From contig NZ_UWOD01000001.1 of assembly GCF_900604335.1 (NCBI RefSeq), forward strand, positions 186,001 to 250,000: a stretch of DNA of 64,000 nt, read 5' to 3'. Under the pieces are notes generated by a model. It ran no database searches. It saw nothing but the letters and a program-made list of their open reading frames with translations, and was not told the DNA's origin. Numbering within the stretch: position 1 is the first letter of the stretch; every line of letters begins with the position of its first letter. The position numbers and the translations under genes were made by a program. This stretch comes from Intestinibacillus sp. Marseille-P6563 (GTDB lineage: Bacteria; Bacillota; Clostridia; Oscillospirales; Butyricicoccaceae). This document shows, in pieces, positions 58,719 to 64,000 of this stretch.

Positions 58719-58772
58719 TTGACAGATACACAAGAGCATGTTATACTCATGTTAGTTAGCAATAGTTAACAT
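58719..58772 (+). promoter_or_regulatory. Promoter and candidate metal-responsive operator of the ZIP transporter
   Basis: TTGACA (58719-58724) and TATACT (58742-58747), 17-base spacer. A dyad with ATGTTA and TAACAT ends (58749-58772) covers the transcription start, in the style of DtxR/MntR-family or Zur-like sites. The regulator is unknown. Confidence 0.65.
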
Positions 58773-58786
58773 CAAAGGAGGTTCCT

Positions 58787-59572
58787 ATGCAACATACCCT
58801 TTTTGCATTTACATTGACTTTGATTGCGGGCCTCAGCACCGGCATCGGCAGCGCCATTGCCTTTCTGGCCCGGCAGACCAATAAGAGGTTTTTATCAGTC
58901 AGTCTGGGTTTTTCGGCTGGTGTCATGGTCTATGTATCCATGGTCGAGATTTTCGCGCAGGCACAGACAACGCTTTCCACCGCTTTGGGCGCCCGTCCTG
59001 GCAGCTGGGCTACTGTTCTTGCGTTTTTTGGAGGAATTGCTCTGATCGCCATTGTCGACCGCTGCATCCCTTCCTATGAAAACCCGCATGAAGTAAAACT
59101 CATCGAATCCGAACCACAGCCACAAAAATTGATGCGGATGGGTGTCTTTACAGCGCTGGCCATTGCCCTGCACAATTTCCCCGAAGGTCTGGCGACCTTT
59201 GTTTCGGCCTTGCAGGAGCCCGAGATCGCCATTCCGATTGTCGTTGCCATCGCCATTCATAACATCCCGGAAGGCATTGCCGTATCGGTCCCCATCTATC
59301 AGGCGACCGGTTCCAAGAAAAAAGCATTTCTCTATTCCTTTTGCTCGGGCTTTGCCGAGCCTGCCGGTGCTCTGATCGGCTGGCTGGTGCTGCGGCCGTT
59401 GATGAGTGACACGGTCTTTGGCTTGCTGTTTGCCGGAGTGGCTGGCATCATGGTCTTTATTTCGATTGATGAATTGCTTCCCGCCGCGCGCGAATATGGA
59501 GAGCACCATTTATCGATCTATGGATTTATCGCCGGTATGGCCGTCATGGCAATCAGTCTGCTGCTGTTTTAG
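58787..59572 (+). CDS. zupT: ZIP family metal transporter (ZupT-type)
   Basis: A 261-residue membrane protein with eight predicted helices that imports zinc or other divalent metals. The metal path motifs are [16 protein letters not shown] (about residues 127-142, H-N-x-P-E-G) and [14 protein letters not shown] (about 157-170), both intact. VSMVEIF in TM2 and the [11 protein letters not shown] motif are typical of ZupT. GGAGG precedes the ATG. The operator-like dyad at the promoter suggests metal-dependent repression. Confidence 0.93.
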   Translation: MQHTLFAFTLTLIAGLSTGIGSAIAFLARQTNKRFLSVSLGFSAGVMVYVSMVEIFAQAQTTLSTALGARPGSWATVLAFFGGIALIAIVDRCIPSYENPHEVKLIESEPQPQKLMRMGVFTALAIALHNFPEGLATFVSALQEPEIAIPIVVAIAIHNIPEGIAVSVPIYQATGSKKKAFLYSFCSGFAEPAGALIGWLVLRPLMSDTVFGLLFAGVAGIMVFISIDELLPAAREYGEHHLSIYGFIAGMAVMAISLLLF

Positions 59573-59574
59573 AC

Positions 59575-59615
59575 AAAAAAATAGGGCATGCCACAGGGCA
59601 TACCCTATTTTCATC
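59575..59615. terminator. Bidirectional terminator after zupT
   Basis: AATAGGGCATGCC and GGGCATACCCTATT arms around ACA, with A and T runs on both sides. Confidence 0.85.
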
Positions 59616-59620
59616 CTACA

Positions 59621-60991
59621 TTATGCCGGGGTGTTTGTGCCACCGATCATATCCGTATAGGTATCCAGATCGCTGGGGAGCGTTACCTTTACCGAGCTGC
59701 CGGTTGCAGTGATGTCATAATTCAGAGTAATCGCCATATCGATCTTCTGATCCATAACATTGACCGAGCAATCCATATCCGCAGCCATGGACTTGAGCTG
59801 ACCATTCTCCGGAGTTACGGTGATGGCAACGTTATCAAAGGTCATCGAACCCATATCCGCCGTCATGCCTGCCGAAGTCAGAATGTTTGCAATCATGTCG
59901 TTCATGCTGGATGCAGCATATTCGATCTTGTAGCTGCCATCCGAATTCTTAGCAATGCTCTTAAACAGCGAGATCGGCTCTACGGTATTCACCATTTCCG
60001 ACAGACCCATGCCGTCCATCATGTCCTGTACGCTCATTTCGGTCTTGATCTTCTGATCACCCGACTTGACGTAGTAAGCGCCATTGGTGAAGTAAGCTTC
60101 CATATCCATGGTCTGCTGTGCCTGCTGGCCTTCTTCTACCAGAGATTCATCCAGATTCATGGTAATCTTGCCCTTCATGGCCAGCTTGCTGTTGTCCAGG
60201 TTTTCCATGTCCATGTTAGCCTGCACGTTCATATCCATGTCGGCCTTGGCCAGGTTTGCATCGTTGAGCTTCATGTCCATGCTCATCTTCATGTTCATAG
60301 CCATGTCGGTCACGTCTGCCATCTTCTTGGACAGTTCGGTATACTCATTGTATGCCTTGAAGGTATCCTGGGTGGACTTTGCCTTGGTTGCGTCAACCGC
60401 ACCGCTGGCAACGAGCTGATCGAGCAGGGTATCGTTCTTGCCATCCTTGGGCTGAGTTGCCAGCGCCGTGTAGCTCATCGCTACCACATCATCGCGCAGG
60501 AAGTTTTCCGGATCGCAGTTGAAATCATCGACAACGCCCTTTTCCTTTGCGAAGGTCAACGAATTGCTGTACGAGAAATCTGCATTGTCGCCCGTATCGG
60601 TGTAGCCGAGGGAGCGCATCAGGAAGGTCGCATACATCTGTGCGGTGCAAGCGCCTTCGGTGTCATAGGTGGTTTCGGTTGCACCAGCCGTCAGGTTGTT
60701 GTGATACAGCCAGCCGACATACGGAGCTGCCCAAGTGGGCACATCGGTAAACGGAGTTTCATAAGTATTTGCCGTTGCATCCTTTTCCCCGCCCAGCAGA
60801 CGAACCAGCATAACCGCTGCTTCTGCACGGGTCGGAGCCCGGTCGAGCTCATATCCATTTTCCGTGCCGCTGAAAAGATCCATTGCATGCAGCGAATCTG
60901 CACAATGGGTGAAGTTTGCAGCAGCGGCCGAAATGGTCATGGTCGTTGCCAGAGCTGTGCCCAGAAGCAACAGCTTGCATGTTTTTTTCAT
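59621..60991 (-). CDS. Secreted SLH-domain protein with Met/Asp-rich repeat region
   Basis: A 456-residue exported protein. A signal peptide (about residues 1-25, ending SAAAA) is followed by SLH-like modules (RAPTRAEAAVMLVRLLG, then TPFTDVPTWAAPYVGWLY and YATFLMRSLGYTD, about 50-190) that bind cell-wall polymers. A later domain (about 230-456) starts with alternating Met/Asp strands (MADVTDMAMNMKMSMDMKLN) and has ITVTPENGQLKSM near the end. It resembles lipoprotein-like beta-sheet domains such as DUF6612. The function is unknown, probably a surface protein. AGGAGG lies before the ATG at 60991. Confidence 0.8.
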   Translation of the reverse strand: MKKTCKLLLLGTALATTMTISAAAANFTHCADSLHAMDLFSGTENGYELDRAPTRAEAAVMLVRLLGGEKDATANTYETPFTDVPTWAAPYVGWLYHNNLTAGATETTYDTEGACTAQMYATFLMRSLGYTDTGDNADFSYSNSLTFAKEKGVVDDFNCDPENFLRDDVVAMSYTALATQPKDGKNDTLLDQLVASGAVDATKAKSTQDTFKAYNEYTELSKKMADVTDMAMNMKMSMDMKLNDANLAKADMDMNVQANMDMENLDNSKLAMKGKITMNLDESLVEEGQQAQQTMDMEAYFTNGAYYVKSGDQKIKTEMSVQDMMDGMGLSEMVNTVEPISLFKSIAKNSDGSYKIEYAASSMNDMIANILTSAGMTADMGSMTFDNVAITVTPENGQLKSMAADMDCSVNVMDQKIDMAITLNYDITATGSSVKVTLPSDLDTYTDMIGGTNTPA

Positions 60992-61153
60992 CGTCAATTC
61001 CTCCTTTAGGTTTGTACACATTATATCATACCTTTTGATTTTTGTATCAAAAATTCATAAAATTTTTTATTCTTCACAAACTATAAACAGTCTGCTTACA
61101 AACGTATGATTTTTTGCGCAAATCTCCAAATTGCTAACCTTTTCCCTCTTATT

Positions 61154-61171
61154 TTGTTGCAAATTTTACAA
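61154..61171 (+). promoter_or_regulatory. Candidate Rex operator upstream of ldh
   Basis: TTGTTGCAAATTTTACAA resembles the clostridial Rex pattern TTGTTAA-N4-TTAACAA with three mismatches. It lies 27 bases before the ldh start codon. Rex senses NADH/NAD and often controls fermentation genes. Confidence 0.4.
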
Positions 61172-61198
61172 TCGTATTTTCAGAAAGGACGAAATTTT

Positions 61199-62143
61199 AT
61201 GACCAATCTTCGTAAGTGCGCCGTGATCGGCGTTGGTTTTGTAGGGGCAACTTCTGCCTTCACCCTGGCCACCAGCGGCCTGTTTTCCGAGATCGTGCTG
61301 CTGGATGCAAACCAGAAAAAAGCCGAAGGAGAAGCAGCCGACATCAGCCACGGCATTGCGTTTACCCAGCCGTGTATCGTTCGTGCCGGCGATTACAAAG
61401 ACCTGGCTGAATGTGGTCTCATTGTTATCGCAGCCGGTGCCAACCAGAAGCCGGGCGAAACCCGCATCGAACTACTGGGCCGAAACCGTGTCATCATGCA
61501 GACCATCATCGAGCAGATTATGCCCGTCAACCAGGAAGCCATCTTGCTGATCGTTTCCAACCCGGTCGATCTGCTGACCTATATGGCCCAAAAATTATCC
61601 GGTCTGCCGGCTGGCCGTGTCATCGGCTCGGGTACCGTTTTGGACACCGCCCGCCTCAAACACCTGCTGGGACAATACCTGCAAGTCGACAGCCGTAATG
61701 TGCATGCGTTCATCATTGGCGAACATGGCGACAGCGAGCTGGCGGTCTGGTCCTCGGCCAACATTTCCGGCGTCGATCTGGATGACTACTGCCGCATCTG
61801 CGGCAAGGACCCCTCGCACGAAGCGCTGCACAAAATCTATATTTCAGTGCGCGACGCGGCTTACTCCATCATTGACGGCAAAGGCGCCACCTACTACGGC
61901 ATCGGCCTTGCTGTGCGTCGCATTGCCGAAGCCATCGTGCGAAACGAACACTCGGTGTTGCCGGTATCCAGCATGGTGTCCGGGCACTACGGCATTTCCG
62001 ACCTTTGCCTGGGGCTCCCCTGCGTCGTCGGACGGGACGGTGTCCAAAACGTGTTGGACGTTCCGCTCAGCCCGGATGAAACGGCACAGCTACAATCCTC
62101 GGCGCAAAAAATGCGCGCCTTGCTCGACGAAATCGGCCTATAA
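61199..62143 (+). CDS. ldh: L-lactate dehydrogenase
   Basis: A 314-residue NAD-dependent enzyme reducing pyruvate to lactate. The Rossmann motif AVIGVGFVGATSAF (residues 8-21), LLDANQKKAEGEAADI with the NAD-specific Asp, the substrate Arg in NQKPGETRIELLGRN and the catalytic His in IIGEHGDSELAVWS (about residue 178) distinguish it from malate dehydrogenase. AAAGGA precedes the ATG at 61199; longer frames contain the Rex-like site. It is a single-gene unit ending in a bidirectional terminator. Confidence 0.94.
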   Translation: MTNLRKCAVIGVGFVGATSAFTLATSGLFSEIVLLDANQKKAEGEAADISHGIAFTQPCIVRAGDYKDLAECGLIVIAAGANQKPGETRIELLGRNRVIMQTIIEQIMPVNQEAILLIVSNPVDLLTYMAQKLSGLPAGRVIGSGTVLDTARLKHLLGQYLQVDSRNVHAFIIGEHGDSELAVWSSANISGVDLDDYCRICGKDPSHEALHKIYISVRDAAYSIIDGKGATYYGIGLAVRRIAEAIVRNEHSVLPVSSMVSGHYGISDLCLGLPCVVGRDGVQNVLDVPLSPDETAQLQSSAQKMRALLDEIGL

Positions 62144-62184
62144 AAAAATGCTCCATCCTGCGTTTGGGATGGAGCATTTTTTAA
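62144..62184. terminator. Bidirectional terminator after ldh
   Basis: AAATGCTCCATCC and GGATGGAGCATTT arms with A/T runs on both sides. Confidence 0.88.
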
Positions 62185-62504
62185 TTCTTCAGCAGTTCTG
62201 CCAGCAGCAGGACCTTATCAATGTTGCCTTCCACTTTGAGTTTGCCTTCGGCAAACGCAACTTGCGGATTGAGTTTTCCCGACAAGATCCGGTCAAAATT
62301 GGTCATGGTCAAAGAGATTGCTGCATCACGATCCAGATATTCATAGGGCATTACCGAAAGGACGCCGCCCAGCACTTCGATGTAGAACACACCGGTGATT
62401 TTGCCCGTCAAATTGACCTGAATGGCCAGCTTGTCCTGTGTTCCCGAAAAGTCGCGGTCCTTTAACCGGTTGTACACTTTGCCAATCAATTGCTCAACAG
62501 TCAT
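62181..62504 (-). CDS. SCP2 sterol-binding-domain protein
   Basis: A 107-residue cytosolic protein starting MTVEQLIGKVYNRLKD. The pattern LAIQVNLTGKITGVFYIEVL, DAAISLTMTNFDRILSGKLNP and AFAEGKLKVEGNIDKVLLLAEL is that of SCP2-like domains, which bind lipids in a hydrophobic tunnel. The bacterial role is not established. It is the last gene of a minus-strand group that may include the zinc-ribbon protein, although 107 bp separate them. Confidence 0.82.
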   Translation of the reverse strand: MTVEQLIGKVYNRLKDRDFSGTQDKLAIQVNLTGKITGVFYIEVLGGVLSVMPYEYLDRDAAISLTMTNFDRILSGKLNPQVAFAEGKLKVEGNIDKVLLLAELLKN

Positions 62505-62611
62505 TGCTTTCTTCGCTCCTCTATCCAAAATGTCTTAGCTTTAACTATTATCTAATAAAAAGGTAAGAATTGCAAGCACATTTGGTAGAAAAAGCACGAA
62601 ACGATACTAAA

Positions 62612-63007
62612 TCAGGTCTTTTTCACAAATTGATTTCCACATTTAGGACATTTAATGTTAATTTTCCCCTTTCCCCGCGGTACGCGCAGGTAGGTTTTGC
62701 AGCATTTGCATTTGAAATACCGATGGGTTTTGCGGTCTTTGAACCGCAGCCAAGCCCCTTCGATCTGTTTCTTCGCTGGCAGCCACAGGGATAAAAACTT
62801 CTGATTTTCCTTTTGCCGCTGCGCAATATTGCGGGAAAACATGCGGAAATAGCACAGAAACAAAAGGACTACAATCCCAATCGCCAAACCATCTATGCGC
62901 ACAAAGCTCCACAGTGCCGCCAAAAACAGACCGGCAATCATCAGGAATTGGTTCAAACTGTCGTTGCCATAGCGGCCATACATCAGCCGCCGCATAAAAT
63001 CAAACAT
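62612..63007 (-). CDS. Membrane protein with C-terminal zinc ribbon
   Basis: A 131-residue protein. Two hydrophobic segments (about residues 18-33 and 38-53) are followed by a basic stretch and a C-terminal zinc ribbon with CKCCKTY and CPKCGNQF (Cys pairs about 99-102 and 121-124). I recall similar unnamed clostridial proteins. The function is unknown. The start MFDFMRRLMYG at 63007 is chosen over an upstream frame; the engB terminator lies just before it. Confidence 0.7.
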   Translation of the reverse strand: MFDFMRRLMYGRYGNDSLNQFLMIAGLFLAALWSFVRIDGLAIGIVVLLFLCYFRMFSRNIAQRQKENQKFLSLWLPAKKQIEGAWLRFKDRKTHRYFKCKCCKTYLRVPRGKGKINIKCPKCGNQFVKKT

Positions 63008-63056
63008 AGAAGCATTCTCCGTTCTGTTAGTATTTCCCTTCCCCAATCCCCTGTGA

Positions 63057-63083
63057 GAAAAGCCCCGGCATACGGGGCTTTTC
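63057..63083 (-). terminator. Terminator after engB
   Basis: AAAAGCCCCG and CGGGGCTTTT arms around five bases, directly after the engB stop. Confidence 0.75.
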
Positions 63084-63085
63084 GG

Positions 63086-63688
63086 TTATTCTTCCGGCTC
63101 TGCGGGGCATGCGGCTGCCTGGATAATCTCCAGAACAGTCTCCCGGCCGTCCCCCTTTTCCGCAGAAAAGGCGATCACCGGCACATCTTCGGGCAGGCGT
63201 AATGTTTCCCGAATCACGGCCAAATTGCCCTCTCGCTCGCTCTTTTTCACCTTGTCGAGCTTGTTGGCAATCACCAAAAATGGCATCCCCGTACTGAGGA
63301 ACCAATGTGCCATGGTCTGATCATCCTGCGTCGGCTTGTGCCGCATGTCCACGATCTGAATGCCCAAAGTAATCAAATCGGACGCAAAATACAGATCCAT
63401 CAGCTTGCCCCAGCGGTCGCGTTCGGCTTTGGAAACCTTTGCATAACCATAGCCGGGCAGGTCCACAAAATAGGCCTTCTCATCGATCTGGAAAAAGTTG
63501 ATGTGAATCGTTTTACCCGGTTGATTGCCCACCCGGGCAAAATTTTTGCGGCCAAGCAGCTTATTGATGGTGGAGGATTTCCCGACATTGGACTTTCCGG
63601 CAAAAACGATCTGCGGCAGGCCATCGTGTGGGAAATCGGCTGGTTTGACGGCGGAACGAATAAATTCCGCCCGATGCAGGTTGAGCAT
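63086..63688 (-). CDS. engB: Ribosome biogenesis GTP-binding protein EngB/YsxC
   Basis: A 200-residue TrmE-Era-type GTPase needed for large-subunit assembly. The G1 motif FAGKSNVGKSST (about residues 28-39), the G2 region GNQPGKTIHIN, G3 DLPGYGYAK (about 74-82) and G4 NKLDKVKK (about 141-148) are intact. AAAGGA precedes the ATG at 63688. It lies 17 bp downstream of lon, the usual lon-engB arrangement of Firmicutes. Confidence 0.95.
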   Translation of the reverse strand: MLNLHRAEFIRSAVKPADFPHDGLPQIVFAGKSNVGKSSTINKLLGRKNFARVGNQPGKTIHINFFQIDEKAYFVDLPGYGYAKVSKAERDRWGKLMDLYFASDLITLGIQIVDMRHKPTQDDQTMAHWFLSTGMPFLVIANKLDKVKKSEREGNLAVIRETLRLPEDVPVIAFSAEKGDGRETVLEIIQAAACPAEPEE

Positions 63689-63705
63689 AGCTGTCCTTTC
63701 CAAAT

Positions 63706-64000
63706 TTACTGGCGCAGTGCGGTCACCGGTTCGCCCATCTGCGGGACCGGTAGCGCGGACTGCTCCTTCTTTTCTTCTCGTTTATAGGGAATGCGGCGCG
63801 AAAAATCGAGCGCTGTTTCCAAAACCGTGTCCATGTGCTCGGCGGTGACAAACTTCACGTGCTCCCGTACCACAGGAACAACTTCCTCCAGATCGGGGGC
63901 ATTGTCCTTGGGGATGATGACCGTCTGGATACCCGCACGATACGCTGCCATGGTCTTTTCCCGCAGGCCGCCGATCGGCAGGACTCGGCCACGCAGGGTG
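63706..64000 (-). CDS. lon: ATP-dependent protease Lon, C-terminal end (runs off right edge)
   Basis: Only the last 97 residues are visible. They start with TLRGRVLPIGGLREKTMAA, the stretch after the catalytic Ser that includes the active-site Lys (K in REKTMAA), and continue with AGIQTVIIPKDNAPDLEEV. They end with a charged tail. The match to the Lon peptidase domain is clear. Gene order lon-engB supports it. The ATPase domain and catalytic serine lie beyond the window. Confidence 0.93.
   Translation of the reverse strand, partial: TLRGRVLPIGGLREKTMAAYRAGIQTVIIPKDNAPDLEEVVPVVREHVKFVTAEHMDTVLETALDFSRRIPYKREEKKEQSALPVPQMGEPVTALRQ

Noticed and set aside
59588-61009. A 473-codon plus-strand frame opposite the SLH-domain gene
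   Set aside because: His/Ile-rich low-complexity product mirrors the Met/Asp repeats of the minus-strand gene; no ribosome binding site.
1-64000. CRISPR arrays, rRNA genes or a replication origin
   Set aside because: I saw no regularly spaced direct repeats, no rRNA sequence and no DnaA-box cluster anywhere in the window.

Overview
The window reads as a chromosome segment from an anaerobic, Gram-positive, probably spore-forming Clostridia member. I infer Oscillospirales, perhaps near Butyricicoccus/Agathobaculum, from the moderate-to-high GC, strong GGAGG ribosome binding sites, a CIRCE/HrcA site, a T-box in front of thrS, the anaerobic (early cobalt) B12 route and clostridial-type protein families. 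No species assignment can be proven from the sequence alone.

Layout. Positions 1-8900 hold the N-terminal part of a cysteine desulfurase with a DUF3343 partner, a DUF815 ATPase, an IS110-family insertion sequence, an nfeD-SPFH membrane pair, a MerR-MATE efflux pair and a pepD dipeptidase. Positions 8900-22000 hold an MscS channel, proS, a small Ig-like protein, T-box-controlled thrS, a YcxB-like protein, a VOC protein, a metal-resistance operon (ArsR/SmtB regulator, HMA chaperone, CadA-type ATPase), an AI-2E family permease, CIRCE-controlled htpG and a lipid kinase.

Positions 22260-30080 hold the most unusual structure. A conserved cysteine-rich protein gene is cut in two. Its first 78 codons end at 23000. 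The remaining 221 sense codons restart at 29372, directly after the 3' end of a large serine recombinase gene. The two break points share TATAA, and joining them restores one in-frame 299-residue protein. The intervening 6371 bp carries fabF, an acyl-CoA ligase, a small conserved protein, a lipoprotein nuclease, a tiny divergent gene and the recombinase. This resembles the sigK (skin) and spsM type of intervening element that excises to rebuild a gene.

Positions 30080-35250 hold a methyltransferase, citrate synthase, tRNA-Arg(CCG), a secreted ComEC-like metallo-beta-lactamase protein and an amidase. Positions 35400-58610 are one long minus-strand cobalamin block: cbiQO with its own promoter, then an AdoCbl riboswitch with a terminator, cbiMN, a second terminator, then about 20 kb of tightly overlapping genes. 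These make uroporphyrinogen III from glutamyl-tRNA (hemA, hemL, hemB, hemC, cobA-hemD), convert it through cobalt-precorrins to cobyrinate diamide (cbiL, cbiH, cbiF, cbiG, cbiD, a cbiJ-sirC fusion, cbiC, cbiK, cbiA), and then adenosylate, amidate and attach the lower ligand (cobO, cbiP, cobD, cobU, cobS, cobT). cbiE, cbiT and cbiB are not in the window, and there are no late heme genes, so this tetrapyrrole supply appears dedicated to B12.

Positions 58700-64000 hold a ZIP metal transporter, an SLH-domain secreted protein, lactate dehydrogenase, a small SCP2-domain protein, a zinc-ribbon membrane protein, engB and the C-terminal end of lon.
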